A stretch of DNA of 64,000 bases from Rhodococcus sp. AW25M09 (GTDB lineage Bacteria; Actinomycetota; Actinomycetes; Mycobacteriales; Mycobacteriaceae): assembly GCF_000333955.1 (NCBI RefSeq), contig NZ_CAPS01000072.1:62001-126000 (forward strand). The letters are read 5' to 3'. This document shows, one piece after another, positions 48,880-59,994 of the stretch. The notes below the pieces were generated by a model. That model did not search any database and was not told the DNA's origin. It saw only the letters and a program-made list of their open reading frames with translations. The translations under genes were made by a program, and so were the position numbers. Within the stretch, counting starts at the first letter, position 1. Every line of letters begins with the position of its first letter.

Positions 48880-49505
48880 CTTCTGTGGTGTTGCTCGATT
48901 ACGGCTCGGGCAATCTGCACTCGGCGAAAAGGGCGCTCGCCCGGGTCGGTGCCGACGTGACCGTGACCTCCGATTTCGACGAGGCTCTCGATGCAGAGGC
49001 TCTGGTTGTCCCCGGTGTAGGTGCGTTCGCCGCATGCATGGAGGGTCTCCTGGGGGTGCGGGGTGACCGGATCATCGGGCGTCGTCTGGCGGGCGGGCGG
49101 CCCGTGTTGGGAATCTGCGTCGGAATGCAGATCCTGTTCGAGCGCGGTGTCGAATTCGGCGTCGGAGCGGACGGCTGCGGGGAATGGCCCGGAACGGTGG
49201 AACGTCTGCAGGCCGACGTATTGCCCCACATGGGCTGGAACACCGTCGAGGCGCCGAACAAGAGCGTGCTGTTCGACGGCATCGATCCCGAGACCCGCTT
49301 CTATTTCGTCCATTCGTACGCGGCGCAGCAGTGGGAGCTCGAACCGAGCGACACCATCCCTGCGCCGCTACTCACCTGGGCCGATCACGGCGGTCGATTC
49401 CTCGCTGCAGTGGAGAACGGCGCGCTCTCGGCCACCCAGTTCCATCCGGAGAAATCCGGAGACGCCGGAGCCGCGCTACTGGAGAACTGGGTGCGATCGG
49501 TGTGA
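48876..49505 (+). CDS. hisH: Imidazole glycerol phosphate synthase, glutaminase subunit
   Basis: Glutamine amidotransferase supplying ammonia to HisF. 209 residues. Begins [13 protein letters not shown], nucleophile Cys in [10 protein letters not shown], His-Glu pair at FHPEKSG near the C terminus. ATG overlaps the MFS stop and its stop overlaps the next small gene. Confidence 0.97.
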   Translation: MTSVVLLDYGSGNLHSAKRALARVGADVTVTSDFDEALDAEALVVPGVGAFAACMEGLLGVRGDRIIGRRLAGGRPVLGICVGMQILFERGVEFGVGADGCGEWPGTVERLQADVLPHMGWNTVEAPNKSVLFDGIDPETRFYFVHSYAAQQWELEPSDTIPAPLLTWADHGGRFLAAVENGALSATQFHPEKSGDAGAALLENWVRSV

Positions 49506-49708
49506 GCGACCGCGAGTTCTCCCTCGGACGACTGGCCTACCGGTCACTCGGTGCCGCTGTGGCAGTGCTCGCACTCGCCACGGCACTGATCGGGATCCTG
49601 CAGCCGAGCGCCGGCGTTGCCCTGGTGATTGCGTTGGTCGGAGTGGTGGGGGCCATTACGGCAATGGGTGTGGTGTCCACCCGAATCACGAATAAGGAAA
49701 TCGGGTAG
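49502..49708 (+). CDS. Small two-helix membrane protein in his operon
   Basis: 68 residues: two hydrophobic helices (about 14-34 and 39-60) with a short turn, polar ends. GTG 49502 overlaps the hisH stop by 4 bases, so translation is likely. Unknown family; located between hisH and priA where other actinobacteria often carry a similar short membrane protein. Confidence 0.7.
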   Translation: MSDREFSLGRLAYRSLGAAVAVLALATALIGILQPSAGVALVIALVGVVGAITAMGVVSTRITNKEIG

Positions 49709-49750
49709 CGCCACCGACGACCCGTTGTGAGTTGACCACCGCTCGGCCCG

Positions 49751-49756
49751 TATCAT
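49751..49756 (+). promoter_or_regulatory. Candidate internal promoter -10 before priA
   Basis: TATCAT ends 8 bases before GTG 49765, the spacing of a leaderless transcript in actinobacteria. A TTGACC lies further upstream (about 49733) but the spacing is short. Suggests priA-impA-hisF-hisI can be expressed apart from hisDCB. Confidence 0.35.
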
Positions 49757-49764
49757 AACCGCAC

Positions 49765-50499
49765 GTGAGCCTGGTCTTATTGCCTGCTGTCGATGTCGCA
49801 GGCGGCGAAGCTGTCCGTCTCGTTCAAGGAGAAGCCGGAAGCGAGACGAAGTACGGATCGCCCCGCGATGCCGCCCTCGCGTGGCAGAACGACGGCGCAG
49901 AATGGGTCCATCTGGTGGATCTCGACGCCGCGTTCGGGCGCGGATCCAATCGCGAATTGCTCGCGTCGGTCGTCGGCGAGCTGGACGTCAAGGTGGAGCT
50001 GTCGGGCGGAATCCGTGACGACGAGTCGTTGCGCGCCGCGTTGGCGACCGGGTGCGCCAGAGTCAATCTCGGAACCGCTGCCCTCGAGGATCCGCAGTGG
50101 TGCTCCCGCGCGATCGGCGAGTTCGGTGATCGCGTCGCCGTCGGTCTGGACGTGTTGATCGTGGACGGAGCGCCGCGACTGCGGGGACGCGGCTGGGTCA
50201 GCGACGGCGGTGATCTCTGGGAGGTTCTCGAGCGTCTCGAGCGCGACGGGTGTTCGCGATATGTGGTCACGGATGTGACCAAGGACGGCACGTTGACCGG
50301 GCCCAACCTCGAACTGCTGGCCGACGTGTGCGCCAAGACCGACAAGCCGGTCATTGCGTCGGGCGGCGTGTCCACGATTGCAGATCTGGAAGCGATAGCC
50401 GGACTGGTCGATCGCGGAGTGGAAGGTTCCATCGTCGGAAAAGCCCTGTACGCCGGTCGTTTCACACTCCCGGACGCCCTCGCTGCGGTATCTCGGTAG
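49765..50499 (+). CDS. priA: Phosphoribosyl isomerase A, bifunctional HisA/TrpF
   Basis: (Beta-alpha)8 barrel isomerising both ProFAR (histidine) and PRA (tryptophan) in actinobacteria. 244 residues. First catalytic Asp in [18 protein letters not shown], second in [15 protein letters not shown], phosphate loops [10 protein letters not shown] and [11 protein letters not shown]. The hisA-type position and absence of any trpF in the trp cluster support PriA function; HisA alone cannot be excluded from sequence reading. Confidence 0.93.
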   Translation: MSLVLLPAVDVAGGEAVRLVQGEAGSETKYGSPRDAALAWQNDGAEWVHLVDLDAAFGRGSNRELLASVVGELDVKVELSGGIRDDESLRAALATGCARVNLGTAALEDPQWCSRAIGEFGDRVAVGLDVLIVDGAPRLRGRGWVSDGGDLWEVLERLERDGCSRYVVTDVTKDGTLTGPNLELLADVCAKTDKPVIASGGVSTIADLEAIAGLVDRGVEGSIVGKALYAGRFTLPDALAAVSR

Positions 50500-50506
50500 C
50501 GGAAGA

Positions 50507-51337
50507 ATGACCCTTCCCGAGGAACCGACTCGCCTGCTCGAGATCGCCGGTGGGTTGCTCGACGGTATCCACGATCGGTTCGTCGCCGGCGTCGGTGCAC
50601 CGAGTGCAGTGCAGAAGGGGCCCGACGATTTTGCCACTGCGGTGGACCTGGAACTCGAACGCCGACTCGGCGCGGAACTGTACGACGCCACCGGGATCGC
50701 GGTGCACGGTGAGGAATTCGGCGGACCGGATCTGAACTCGGGGCTGGTCTGGGTGCTCGACCCCATCGACGGCACGTTCAACTACTCGTCGGGATTGCCC
50801 TCGGCGGGAACACTGTTGGCGTTGCTCGACGACGGCGAGCCGGTCCTCGGACTGACCTGGCTGCCGTTGGTGGATCAGCGATTTGCCGCGGTGGCCGACG
50901 GCCCGCTCTTGCTCAACGGGGTGGCCCTGCCGGCCTTGCAACCGAAAGTGTTGCGCGAGTCCATGATCGGGTTCGGTGCGTTCAATGTCGCCAGCCGGGG
51001 CCCACTGCCGGGTCGGTTCAGATTCCGTATTCTAGAAGAACTGTCGATGCATTCCTCACGATTGCGTATGCACGGTGCCACCGGAGTCGATCTGGCCTAC
51101 ACGGCCAGCGGGGTACTGGGGGGCGCTGTGGTGTTCGGTCATCGTGCCTGGGACAACGCGGCCGGTGCGCTGCTGGTGCGCGCGGCAGGCGGGGTCGTCA
51201 CCGATCTCGCAGGCGAGCCCTGGACGGTCGACTCCACGTCGGTGCTCGCAGCCGGGCCCGGGGTGCACGGCGAACTACTGAAAGTCATCACCGAGCTCGG
51301 TGCCCCCGTCGACTACCTGGAAGGACCCCTGCGATGA
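50507..51337 (+). CDS. impA: Inositol monophosphatase-family phosphatase
   Basis: 276 residues, Mg-dependent sugar-phosphatase fold. Metal motifs: [20 protein letters not shown] and [18 protein letters not shown]. In mycobacteria the gene at this place is called impA. It could supply inositol for mycothiol and phosphatidylinositol, or the histidinol-phosphate phosphatase step missing from HisB; the sequence does not decide. The stop overlaps hisF. Confidence 0.9.
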   Translation: MTLPEEPTRLLEIAGGLLDGIHDRFVAGVGAPSAVQKGPDDFATAVDLELERRLGAELYDATGIAVHGEEFGGPDLNSGLVWVLDPIDGTFNYSSGLPSAGTLLALLDDGEPVLGLTWLPLVDQRFAAVADGPLLLNGVALPALQPKVLRESMIGFGAFNVASRGPLPGRFRFRILEELSMHSSRLRMHGATGVDLAYTASGVLGGAVVFGHRAWDNAAGALLVRAAGGVVTDLAGEPWTVDSTSVLAAGPGVHGELLKVITELGAPVDYLEGPLR

Positions 51338-52107
51338 GCGTCGCGGTCAGAGTGATTCCGTGCCTGGACGTCGACGCCGGACGCGTCGTGAAGGGTGTCA
51401 ACTTCGAAAATCTGCGCGATGCAGGCGATCCCGTCGAACTGGCGGCCGCCTACGACGCGCAGGGGGCGGACGAGCTGACTTTCCTCGACGTCACCGCGTC
51501 GACCTCCGATCGAGGCACGATGCTCGACGTCGTCAGCCGGACCGCCGAGCAGGTGTTCATCCCACTGACCGTCGGCGGGGGAGTACGCACAGTCGCCGAT
51601 GTCGATCGTCTGTTGCGGGCCGGGGCGGACAAGGTCAGTGTCAACACCGCCGCGATCGCTCGACCGGAGTTGCTGCGCGAGCTCAGCGAACGGTTCGGCT
51701 CGCAGTGCATCGTGTTGTCGGTCGACGCCCGCACGGTTCCACAGGGGCAGCAGGACACCGCGTCGGGCTGGGAGGTCACCACACACGGCGGCAAACGCGG
51801 CACCGGCATCGACGCTGTCGAGTGGGCACTGCGAGGTGCCGAGTTGGGCGTCGGCGAAATTCTGCTCAATTCGATGGACGCCGACGGTACGAAGGCCGGT
51901 TTCGACCTACCGATGATCGCGGCCGTCCGGTCCGCGGTGCACGTGCCGGTCATTGCCAGCGGGGGAGCCGGCCGGGTGGAGCATTTCTCACCTGCAGTGC
52001 ACGCCGGAGCCGACGCTGTTCTCGCCGCCAGCGTCTTCCATTTCGGCGATCTCACCATCGGCCAGGTCAAAGATGCGATGCGCGCAGAGCGCATCGTCGT
52101 CCGATAA
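51334..52107 (+). CDS. hisF: Imidazole glycerol phosphate synthase, cyclase subunit
   Basis: 257-residue barrel that joins ammonia from HisH to PRFAR. Catalytic Asp in [18 protein letters not shown] and Asp in [25 protein letters not shown] and [11 protein letters not shown] phosphate sites. ATG 51334 overlaps impA. Followed 15 bases on by hisI. Confidence 0.97.
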   Translation: MSVAVRVIPCLDVDAGRVVKGVNFENLRDAGDPVELAAAYDAQGADELTFLDVTASTSDRGTMLDVVSRTAEQVFIPLTVGGGVRTVADVDRLLRAGADKVSVNTAAIARPELLRELSERFGSQCIVLSVDARTVPQGQQDTASGWEVTTHGGKRGTGIDAVEWALRGAELGVGEILLNSMDADGTKAGFDLPMIAAVRSAVHVPVIASGGAGRVEHFSPAVHAGADAVLAASVFHFGDLTIGQVKDAMRAERIVVR

Positions 52108-52122
52108 CGAAGAGGTTCTTCG

Positions 52123-52476
52123 ATGCCACTCGATCCGAGCCTGTCCGCAAGACTCAAGCGCAACGAGGCGGGACTCTTCAGTGCCGTCGTGCAGGAACGT
52201 TCGACCGGTCAGGTGCTCATGGTTGCCTGGATGGACGACGAGGCACTCTCTCGAACCATCGAGACCCGCAAGGGCACTTATTATTCCAGGTCCCGGCAGC
52301 AGTACTGGGTCAAAGGGGAGACGTCGGGGCACACACAGTACGTGCACGAGGTTCGGCTCGACTGCGACGGTGACGCCGTTCTCCTGGTCGTCGACCAGGT
52401 GGGCGCAGCATGTCACACCGGCACGCACACCTGCTTCGACGCCGACATCTTGTTGGGCCCCGACGCTCAGGCGTGA
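52123..52476 (+). CDS. hisI: Phosphoribosyl-AMP cyclohydrolase
   Basis: 117 residues, monofunctional HisI without the HisE pyrophosphatase domain. [28 protein letters not shown] and the zinc cysteines in [10 protein letters not shown] are visible. Last gene of the his operon; the end overlaps the convergent MarR gene by 10 bases. Confidence 0.97.
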   Translation: MPLDPSLSARLKRNEAGLFSAVVQERSTGQVLMVAWMDDEALSRTIETRKGTYYSRSRQQYWVKGETSGHTQYVHEVRLDCDGDAVLLVVDQVGAACHTGTHTCFDADILLGPDAQA

Positions 52477-52973
52477 CCGGTTCCCGCCGCGATTCCCTTG
52501 TCCAACTGAGCCAGCAGAGTCGAGCTGAGCGTGGCGAGTCCGCTGACCTCCGCGGTGGAGAGCCCATCGAAGATCAGGGCCTGCACGGTTGCGACATGCC
52601 CTGGTGCCGATGCGACGACCTTCTCCATTCCGGCGTCGGTCAGCACCGCATAGGATCCCCGGCTGCCCGGAATGCTCTCGCGCCGAACCCACCCGGCCTT
52701 CTCGAGTTTGGTGACCACGTGCGACAAGCGCGAGAGCGACGCGTTGGCGTATTCGGCCAGATCGCGCAGCTGGATGCGGCGTTGTGCGCTCTCGCTCACC
52801 ACCGCGAGAACGAAGTAGTCGAAGTGGGTCAGCTGCGAATCACGCTGCAGCTGAGCGTCCAGCGCCGCCGGAAGTCGAGTGACCAGAGCGACCAGCGACC
52901 GCCAAGCCTCCTGCTGACTGTCGGTGAGCCAACGGGGATCCACCGTGTCTTCCGGTGTCGCCGACGTATCCAT
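52467..52973 (-). CDS. MarR-family regulator
   Basis: 168 residues with the winged HTH at about 58-125 ([31 protein letters not shown], then [13 protein letters not shown]). ATG 52973 is the conventional start; the frame stays open upstream through a tandem repeat, where GTG codons at about 53014 could extend it. Target unknown; no divergent partner is close. Confidence 0.88.
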   Translation of the reverse strand: MDTSATPEDTVDPRWLTDSQQEAWRSLVALVTRLPAALDAQLQRDSQLTHFDYFVLAVVSESAQRRIQLRDLAEYANASLSRLSHVVTKLEKAGWVRRESIPGSRGSYAVLTDAGMEKVVASAPGHVATVQALIFDGLSTAEVSGLATLSSTLLAQLDKGIAAGTGHA

Positions 52974-52990
52974 CGCGGGGAACCCTCTCG

Positions 52991-53054
52991 ATCTGTGGGT
53001 CGTTTCTGCAGGCTCCACTCCTATCTCTGGGTCGTTCCTGCAGGCTCCACTCCT
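52991..53054. repeat. 32-bp tandem repeat upstream of MarR, dispersed repeat copies 2 and 3
   Basis: Two adjacent 32-base units, 52991-53022 and 53023-53054, 30 of 32 positions identical. The core GGTCGTT..TGCAGGCTCCACTCCT also occurs once at 41384-41408. Located 18 bases before the MarR ATG. Confidence 0.8.
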
Positions 53055-53078
53055 GCCGAGATAGTTGTGGTGTGCACA

Positions 53079-53113
53079 TGATGCCTCGAGCTTCCCCCCC
53101 ATCCGAGGCATCA
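53079..53113 (-). terminator. Hairpin after peroxiredoxin gene
   Basis: Perfect 10-bp stem TGATGCCTCG (53079-53088) / CGAGGCATCA (53104-53113) with a C-rich 15-base loop, 14 bases past the bcp stop on the minus strand. No T-run. Confidence 0.55.
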
Positions 53114-53127
53114 CCTCGAACAGCGCT

Positions 53128-53589
53128 CTAGGTGCGATGTGCGCGCAGGTATTCCAGAGCTTTGTCCGCGTGAGCTTCGAACCGTACTTCGCTCGAGAAG
53201 GTTTCGAGTACTTTCCGGTCGGTGCCGATGACGAAAGTTGCGCGCTTGACCGGGGAAAGCTTGGCAAGCAGGCCGCGCTTGACCCCGAATGTGGTGGCGA
53301 CGGTGCCGTCCTCGTCGGAGAGCAGTGGGTAGTCGAACGATTTGGACGCGGCGAATTCGGCCTGCTTGGCGACGGCATCGTTACTGATACCCACCCGGGT
53401 GGCTCCGACATCGGCGAACTCGTTGGCCAGATCCCGGAAGTGGCATGCTTCGGCCGTGCAGCCAGGGGTGAACGCGGCAGGGTAGAAGAACAGCACTATC
53501 GGACCATCCGTCAGCAATTCGGTCAGCGTTCGGGTCCGACCGGTCTGGTCCGGCAGGGAAAAATCGGGAACGAGCTCGCCAGGTTTCAT
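53128..53589 (-). CDS. bcpB: Peroxiredoxin of the BCP/PrxQ type
   Basis: Thiol peroxidase reducing hydroperoxides. 153 residues, thioredoxin fold. Peroxidatic Cys44 and resolving Cys49 in [12 protein letters not shown], the C-x4-C spacing of atypical 2-Cys BCP proteins; [11 protein letters not shown] preceding. ATG 53589 begins [14 protein letters not shown]. It is divergent from trpE with 56 bases between, as bcpB is in mycobacteria. Confidence 0.9.
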   Translation of the reverse strand: MKPGELVPDFSLPDQTGRTRTLTELLTDGPIVLFFYPAAFTPGCTAEACHFRDLANEFADVGATRVGISNDAVAKQAEFAASKSFDYPLLSDEDGTVATTFGVKRGLLAKLSPVKRATFVIGTDRKVLETFSSEVRFEAHADKALEYLRAHRT

Positions 53590-53645
53590 GTTCGGCAGGT
53601 TACCGCGAGCGACGACCTTGCTGCCGAACCTGGGAGGATGGGGCA

Positions 53646-55215
53646 ATGCACGGCGAGACGACCACCGACCCCAGTCCCACCCCCGACACCGACGACTCGG
53701 ACTCGACCACCTCCCGCGAGGTGTTTCGGCAGCTCGCCGCCGAGCACAGAGTCGTGCCGGTGACGAGAAAGGTGTTGGCCGACTCCGAAACTCCGTTGTC
53801 GGCGTACCGCAAACTCGGGGCGGACCGGCCCGGAACTTTCCTGCTCGAGTCGGCCGAGAACGGCCGGTCGTGGTCGAGGTGGTCGTTCATCGGTGCCGGT
53901 GCCCCGGCGGCGTTGACCGTGGTCGACGGCGAGGCGGTGTGGCGCGGAAATGTTCCCGCCGGTGTGCCGAGTGACGGCGATCCCCTCGAAGTGCTGGCGC
54001 GGACGCTGGAGCTACTGCATTCGGAGCGTGTACCGGGCCTGCCTCCGTTGACCGGTGGCATGGTCGGCTATCTCGGCTACGACTCGGTGCGGCGCATCGA
54101 GAAGCTGCCCGAACACGCGCAGGACGATCTCGGTGTGCCCGAGATGGTCATGCTGCTCGCTACCGATCTGGCGGCGGTCGACCACCACGAGGGCTCGATC
54201 ACCTTGATCGCGAACGCGGTGAACTGGGACGGCTCCGACGAGCATGTCGACCGAGCGTACGACGACGCGGTTCGCCGGCTGGACCGGATGTGTGCCGACC
54301 TGTCGAAGCCTGCCGCTTCCACCGTCTCCACATTCTCCAAGTCAGTGCCACAGTTTCGTCGGCAGCGAACCTCCGAGGGCTTCGGTGCAGATGTCGCCCG
54401 CCTGGTGGAGGAGATCGAAGCCGGGGAAGCATTCCAGGTGGTGCTTTCGCAGCGCTTCGAGATGGACACCGAGGCGTCGCCGCTCGACATCTATCGGATG
54501 CTGCGAGCGTCCAACCCCAGCCCGTACATGTACCTGATGCACGTTCCGGGGGAGAACGACGAGACGGCCTTCTCCATCGTCGGTTCGAGCCCCGAGGCAC
54601 TCGTGACGGTCGTCGACGGTCTCGCCGACTACTCATCCGATCGCCGGTACGCGTTGGCGCGGCACGTCCGAGGAAGAGGACGTGCTGCTCGAGAAGGATC
54701 TGCTCGCCGACGAGAAGGAGAACGCCGAGCACTTGATGCTCGTGGATCTCGGTCGCAACGATCTGGGGCGCGTCTGTGCTCCCGGCACGGTTCGGGTGAG
54801 CGACTACCGCCACATCGAGCGATACAGCCATGTCATGCATCTGGTGTCTACGGTCACCGGCCGTCTGGCCGAGGGCAAGCGTGCGCTCGACGCGGTCAAG
54901 GCCTGCTTCCCGGCGGGCACCCTGTCGGGCGCACCGAAAGTGCGCGCGATGGAATTGATCGACGAGCTCGAGCCGACGCGACGCGGCATCTACGGCGGCA
55001 TCGTCGGCTACCTCGATTTCGCCGGCGACGCCGACACCGCCATTTCCATTCGCACTGCCCTGATCAAGGACGGCACGGCCTACGTTCAGGCCGGTGCGGG
55101 TGTGGTGGCCGACTCGGTCGCGGAATACGAGGACGACGAAGCGCGAAACAAGGCGATGGCCGTGCTGGGGGCAGTGGCGGCAGCAGAATCTCTGCGTGAG
55201 GTCGGTGGCCGATGA
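53646..55215 (+). pseudogene. trpE: Anthranilate synthase component I, split by a +1 frame break
   Basis: Chorismate plus ammonia to anthranilate, first step of tryptophan synthesis. From ATG 53646 the frame matches TrpE for about 327 residues up to [14 protein letters not shown], then runs out of family to a stop at 55199. The family continues in the next frame from about 54628: [46 protein letters not shown] and so on to a stop at 55213-55215. One extra base in 54620-54628 (CTCGCCGAC) accounts for it; without it the protein has about 522 residues and all active-site motifs. As read, the protein lacks the catalytic C-terminal half. The stop overlaps the next gene (ATGA), so the downstream frame is the true one. 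Confidence 0.92.
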
Positions 55216-55895
55216 CCGAGGGATCCGGTCGTCGTGGCTCGGCCGCTGTGCCTGTCGCCCTGCTGATCGTGGCCGCGGCGTGCCTGTGGGGCGCGTCGAG
55301 AATGACGTGGGTTCGGGTGGCGTCCTCCGACGGTCTCGGAGAAAGTCGTACCGACGATCTTCTCGGCAGTACCTGGGCTGCGGCCACCACACCGCTGGCT
55401 CTGGTGCTGTTGGCGGCGGTAGCCGCGTCGTTCGCGGTGCGCGGGTGGGCTTCTCGCGTGCTGGCCGTGCTGATCGCGGTGGTGGCCGTGGCGGCCGCAA
55501 TTCCGGCCGTTCGACTGCTGACCGCAGGTGCATCCGACACCGAGGCCGCGGCGCTGGCCGAACTTCCGGCCAGGGCTCAGGTCTCGATGACGGACGTGTC
55601 GGTTCTGCCGGCGATCGTCACCCTGATCGGCGCACTCTGTGCCTTCGCTGCGGCCGTGGTGTCGATTCGGAAGTCATTTGCCTCGCAGGTACTCTCGTCC
55701 AAGTACGACGCCCCGGCAGTGCGACGTGACGAAGTCGCTCGCCGAGCTCGCAGTTCCTCGGCCGGCGATGCCGCGCAGGACGAGGGTGAGGACCTCACCG
55801 AACGCATGATGTGGGATGCGCTCGATGCCGGCGAAGACCCTACCGACGAGTCCGGTACCCCGCGTTCGTCGGACGGACACGGCCCTCTACGCTAG
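55212..55895 (+). CDS. Trp-operon-associated membrane protein (TIGR02234/Trp_oprn_chp)
   Basis: 227 residues. Four hydrophobic helices: about 13-28, 55-72, 76-92 and 133-155, with an extracytoplasmic segment carrying TWVRV between the first two, then a long charged cytosolic tail ([23 protein letters not shown]). Found between trpE and trpC in many actinobacteria, as here. Role unknown; a link to tryptophan or indole handling is context only. ATG 55212 overlaps the trpE stop. Confidence 0.88.
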   Translation: MTEGSGRRGSAAVPVALLIVAAACLWGASRMTWVRVASSDGLGESRTDDLLGSTWAAATTPLALVLLAAVAASFAVRGWASRVLAVLIAVVAVAAAIPAVRLLTAGASDTEAAALAELPARAQVSMTDVSVLPAIVTLIGALCAFAAAVVSIRKSFASQVLSSKYDAPAVRRDEVARRARSSSAGDAAQDEGEDLTERMMWDALDAGEDPTDESGTPRSSDGHGPLR

Positions 55896-55956
55896 GTCGG
55901 ACGCCGATGAGATTCCTCACATCGAATGTCGACGCTCAGAAAGGACTGGGGGCACC

Positions 55957-56766
55957 ATGACTGTTCTCGACTCGATTCTCGACGGTGTGCGGGCCGACGT
56001 GGCCGCGCGTGAATCGGTGGTCGATTTCGCCGCCGTCAAAGCAGCAGCGAAAGCAGCTCCGGCACCTCTCGATGCGGCCGCAGCCCTTCGCGAGGACGGC
56101 ATCGGCGTCATCGCCGAAGTGAAGCGCGCCAGCCCGTCCAAGGGTGCGTTGGCCGATATCGGTGATCCTGCGGTTCTGGCTCGCGCTTACGAGCAGGGCG
56201 GTGCCCGAGTCATCAGTGTCCTCACCGAGGAGCGTCGCTTTCACGGATCTCTCGCAGACCTCGACGCGGTGCGGGCAGCCGTCTCGATTCCCGTGTTGCG
56301 CAAGGACTTCATCGTCGGTCCGTACCAGATCCACGAGGCTCGGGCCCACGGTGCCGATGTCATTCTGCTGATCGTCGCGGCACTCGAGCAAGATGCATTG
56401 ACGTCTCTGCTCGATCGCACCGAGTCGCTGGGCATGACGGCGTTGGTCGAGGTCCACACCGAGGCCGAGGCAGACCGTGCGCTCGAGGCGGGTGCCACTG
56501 TCATCGGCATCAACGCCCGCAACCTAAAGACCCTCGAGATCGATCGTGACAGTTTCGGCCGCATCGCGCCGGGGTTGCCCAGCGACATCATTCGTGTTGC
56601 GGAGTCCGGAGTGCGAGGCACAGCCGACTTGCTCGCCTACGCCGGTGCCGGGGCCGACGCGGTACTCGTGGGCGAGGGCTTGGTGACTGCAGGCGATCCA
56701 CGGACCGCCGTCTCGGACCTGGTGACGGCGGGGACGCATCCGTCGTGCCCCAAGCCTGCACGCTGA
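55957..56766 (+). CDS. trpC: Indole-3-glycerol-phosphate synthase
   Basis: 269 residues, monofunctional barrel without a TrpF domain. Catalytic Lys in [10 protein letters not shown], second Lys in [13 protein letters not shown], Glu in [21 protein letters not shown] and [14 protein letters not shown] 55957 has AAAGGAC and GGGGG upstream. Cluster order trpE-(membrane)-trpC-trpB-trpA. Confidence 0.97.
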   Translation: MTVLDSILDGVRADVAARESVVDFAAVKAAAKAAPAPLDAAAALREDGIGVIAEVKRASPSKGALADIGDPAVLARAYEQGGARVISVLTEERRFHGSLADLDAVRAAVSIPVLRKDFIVGPYQIHEARAHGADVILLIVAALEQDALTSLLDRTESLGMTALVEVHTEAEADRALEAGATVIGINARNLKTLEIDRDSFGRIAPGLPSDIIRVAESGVRGTADLLAYAGAGADAVLVGEGLVTAGDPRTAVSDLVTAGTHPSCPKPAR

Positions 56767-56834
56767 TCCTGCACGGTTGACCCGGCACCCGACCCGAGCG
56801 CGGCGGCGGTCCGCCGTTGGGGCACACTGGACCG

Positions 56835-58172
56835 GTGAGCATCAGCAATTCTTCAGGCACCGTGGACGCCCCGCAGGCAGTCCGTTTCAAGGGCGCTGAT
56901 CTGCCGCAGAGCAGCATCGGCCTCACCGATCGCAGCCCGCACGAGCCCGACGTGGGCGGCCATTTCGGTGTTTACGGCGGCAGATTCGTGCCCGAAGCAC
57001 TGATGGGTGTGATCGAGGAAGTCACCGCGGAGTACGAGAAGGTCCGCAGTGACAACGAGTTCCTCGGTGAACTCGACCGGCTGCAGCGCGACTACACGGG
57101 GCGCCCGTCCCCGGTCTTCGAGGCGGCTCGCTTGTCCGAGCACGCCGGCGGAGCTCGCATCCTGCTCAAGCGAGAAGATCTCAATCACACCGGTTCTCAC
57201 AAGATCAACAACGTTCTGGGCCAGGTTCTGCTGGCGAAGCGGATGGGCAAGACCCGGATCATCGCCGAGACCGGTGCGGGCCAACACGGAGTGGCCACCG
57301 CGACGGCATGTGCGCTCCTCGGTCTCGACTGCGTCGTGTACATGGGTGAGGTCGACACCGAGCGTCAGGCGCTGAACGTGGCCCGGATGCGCCTACTCGG
57401 GTCCAGCGTCGTCGCCGTGAAGTCGGGATCTCGCACCCTCAAGGACGCCATCAACGAGGCGCTCCGAGACTGGGTCACCAACGCGGACAACACGTATTAC
57501 TGCTTCGGCACCGTTGCCGGCCCGCACCCGTTCCCGGTCATGGTGCGTGATTTCCAGCGCATCATCGGTCTCGAAGCGCGGCAGCAGGTGCTCGCATCCA
57601 CCGGACGGCTGCCCGATGCCATCGCTGCCTGCGTCGGCGGTGGGTCGAACGCGATCGGGATCTTCCATCCGTTCATCGACGACGTCGACGTTCGCCTGAT
57701 CGGTTTCGAGGCGGCGGGTGACGGCGTCGAAACCGGTCGCCACGCTGCGACCATCAGCGGTGGAACGCCCGGCGCGCTGCACGGTGCGTACTCCTACCTC
57801 CTGCAGGACGAGGACGGTCAAACCGTCGACTCTCATTCCATCTCAGCGGGATTGGACTACCCAGGCGTCGGTCCCGAGCATTCGTACCTGCACGACATCG
57901 GGCGTGCCGAGTACCGGGGCATCACCGACACCGAAGCGATGAATGCCTTCAAGCTGCTGTGCCGTACCGAAGGCATCATTCCGGCCATCGAGTCCGCGCA
58001 TGCCATCGCCGGCGCACTGACCCTCGGCAAGGAGCTGGGTAAGGATGCGATCATCCTGGTCAACCTGTCCGGACGCGGAGACAAGGACGTGGACACCGCG
58101 GCGGAATGGTTCGGTCTGATCGACGGAGACGGCGAACCGAACGTGGACGAAGAAGCAGGTATCAAGCCATGA
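56835..58172 (+). CDS. trpB: Tryptophan synthase beta chain
   Basis: PLP enzyme joining indole and serine. 445 residues. PLP lysine in [32 protein letters not shown]-like N-terminal motif, [12 protein letters not shown] and [16 protein letters not shown] 56835 is preferred over an in-frame TTG at 56817. It begins with an about 40-residue extension before the conserved core, common in this group. Stop overlaps trpA. Confidence 0.96.
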   Translation: MSISNSSGTVDAPQAVRFKGADLPQSSIGLTDRSPHEPDVGGHFGVYGGRFVPEALMGVIEEVTAEYEKVRSDNEFLGELDRLQRDYTGRPSPVFEAARLSEHAGGARILLKREDLNHTGSHKINNVLGQVLLAKRMGKTRIIAETGAGQHGVATATACALLGLDCVVYMGEVDTERQALNVARMRLLGSSVVAVKSGSRTLKDAINEALRDWVTNADNTYYCFGTVAGPHPFPVMVRDFQRIIGLEARQQVLASTGRLPDAIAACVGGGSNAIGIFHPFIDDVDVRLIGFEAAGDGVETGRHAATISGGTPGALHGAYSYLLQDEDGQTVDSHSISAGLDYPGVGPEHSYLHDIGRAEYRGITDTEAMNAFKLLCRTEGIIPAIESAHAIAGALTLGKELGKDAIILVNLSGRGDKDVDTAAEWFGLIDGDGEPNVDEEAGIKP

Positions 58173-58972
58173 GCAACAACGACTCTCGCCTCTCCGGCAC
58201 TTTCGCGCAGTGCCGCGCCGAGGGACGCGCTGCACTCGTCGGCTACCTCCCGGCAGGTTTTCCGACGGTGCCGCGCTCGATCGAGGTGGTCGAGACGATG
58301 GTCGATGCAGGATGCGACATCATCGAGGTCGGTATTCCGTACTCCGATCCGGTGATGGACGGCCCCACGATCCAAGCTGCAGCAGACGTGGCCAGGAGAT
58401 CCGGCGCTCGGGTCAAAGATGTGTTTTCCGTCACCGAGAAAGTCGCTGCCGCGGGCGGTAAAGCGGTCGTCATGACCTACTGGAACCTGGTGCTCAAGTA
58501 CGGCATCGAGAACTTCGCCCGAGACCTGGCCGGTGCGGGCGGTCTCGGCATCATCACTCCGGATCTCATTCCGGACGAGGCGCAGGAATGGATCGAGGTC
58601 TCGAAGGCCTATGACCTCGACCGAACCTTCCTCGTCGCCCCGTCGTCCACCGAGGAACGTCTCGTCAGCACTGTGGAAGTCAGTAGTGGCTTCGTGTACG
58701 CAGCCTCGACGATGGGTGTCACCGGTGCTCGGGACGCGGTGTCCTCGATGGCCCCCGCATTGTGTGCGCGTATCCGTGAGCACTCCGACATTCCGATCGG
58801 CGTCGGCCTGGGGGTTCGCTCCGGTGCTCAGGCTGCGGAGATCGCACGCTACGCCGATGCAGTCATCGTCGGTTCTGCGTTGGTCAGTGCAGTGGACAAC
58901 GGACTCGACGCCGTGCGCCAGCTGACGACGGAACTGGCCGCGGGTGTCCGTTCCGCTAACGTAGCGTCGTGA
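58169..58972 (+). CDS. trpA: Tryptophan synthase alpha chain
   Basis: 267 residues, cleaves indole-3-glycerol phosphate. Catalytic Glu and Asp in [46 protein letters not shown] near the C terminus. ATG overlaps trpB stop and its stop overlaps lgt by 4 bases. Confidence 0.97.
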   Translation: MSNNDSRLSGTFAQCRAEGRAALVGYLPAGFPTVPRSIEVVETMVDAGCDIIEVGIPYSDPVMDGPTIQAAADVARRSGARVKDVFSVTEKVAAAGGKAVVMTYWNLVLKYGIENFARDLAGAGGLGIITPDLIPDEAQEWIEVSKAYDLDRTFLVAPSSTEERLVSTVEVSSGFVYAASTMGVTGARDAVSSMAPALCARIREHSDIPIGVGLGVRSGAQAAEIARYADAVIVGSALVSAVDNGLDAVRQLTTELAAGVRSANVAS

Positions 58973-59994
58973 CGTCGACCGCAATTCTGGCCTACATTCC
59001 CAGCCCTGCCCAGGGGGTGTGGCACGTCGGACCACTCGCTCTACGGGCCTACGCCCTGTTCATCATTATCGGCATCGTCATCTCCGTGGTGTGGGGTGAT
59101 CGCCGCTGGGTTGCCCGAGGTGGAACCAAGGGCACCGTCCTCGACGTTGCAGTCTGGGCCGTCCCGTTCGGCCTCTTGGGTGGACGTCTCTATCACGTGG
59201 CGACCGACTGGAAGACGTACTTCGGTCCCGGCGGACAGCCGATCGAAGCGCTGTACGTCTGGAACGGCGGTCTGGGCATCTGGGGAGCGGTGTTCCTCGG
59301 CGGCGTCGGTGCCTGGATTGCGTGCCGTCGACGCGGAATCCCGTTGCCTGCCTTCGGCGACGCCGTCGGGCCACCGATTCTGTTGGCGCAGGCGATCGGC
59401 CGCATCGGTAACTACTTCAACCAGGAACTGTACGGACGTGCCACCACGCAGCCGTGGGGCCTGGAAATCTACGAGCGGCTCGACGCGAACGGCCGGCTCG
59501 ATCCGTTGAACGGCGTCTCGACCGGGTTCGTGGAGAAAGTCGTTCATCCGACGTTCCTGTATGAGCTGCTGTGGAGCGTAGCCATCGTCGCACTACTGGT
59601 GCTCGTCGACCGCAAGTACACGATCGGCCACGGACGATTGTTTGCGCTGTACGTTGCCGGATACTGCGCCGGACGGTTCTGGGTGGAACTGATGCGTGAC
59701 GACTTCGCCACGAAAATCGCCGGAATACGGATCAACAGCTTCACGTCGGCCATCATCTTCGTCCTGGCCGTCGCGTACTTCGTGATCGCTACCAAGGGCC
59801 GCGAAGACCCGGCGACGCTGAAATCGAACGACGACGAGGATCGCGAGAGCGATGCCGCCCGCGAGAGCACGTCCGCAGGCTCGGCGACCGACTCGGACTC
59901 GGTCGATGCCGACGTGGATGCAGGCAAGCCCGACGCGCACGAGGTGCAGGCGTCCGACAAGAAAGCAGAGGAAGAAGGCAGTACGCGTGGTTGA
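58969..59994 (+). CDS. lgt: Prolipoprotein diacylglyceryl transferase
   Basis: 341 residues, multi-pass membrane enzyme transferring diacylglycerol to the lipobox Cys. [11 protein letters not shown] and the Lgt signature [13 protein letters not shown] around residues 144-156; final helices [10 protein letters not shown] and [14 protein letters not shown]. The last 65 residues are an acidic Ser/Asp/Glu tail, typical of actinobacterial Lgt. GTG 58969 overlaps trpA and its end overlaps the TM2 gene by 8 bases. lspA, the next step in lipoprotein maturation, is at the other end of the window. Confidence 0.96.
   Translation: MTSTAILAYIPSPAQGVWHVGPLALRAYALFIIIGIVISVVWGDRRWVARGGTKGTVLDVAVWAVPFGLLGGRLYHVATDWKTYFGPGGQPIEALYVWNGGLGIWGAVFLGGVGAWIACRRRGIPLPAFGDAVGPPILLAQAIGRIGNYFNQELYGRATTQPWGLEIYERLDANGRLDPLNGVSTGFVEKVVHPTFLYELLWSVAIVALLVLVDRKYTIGHGRLFALYVAGYCAGRFWVELMRDDFATKIAGIRINSFTSAIIFVLAVAYFVIATKGREDPATLKSNDDEDRESDAARESTSAGSATDSDSVDADVDAGKPDAHEVQASDKKAEEEGSTRG

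Noticed and set aside
52974-53411. Extended MarR protein running through the tandem repeat into the peroxiredoxin gene
   Set aside because: The extension encodes repeat and antisense sequence; MarR domains begin near ATG 52973.
54620-54700. Programmed ribosomal frameshift in trpE
   Set aside because: No slippery heptamer or downstream structure was recognised, and TrpE is not known to use frameshifting; an extra base is simpler.
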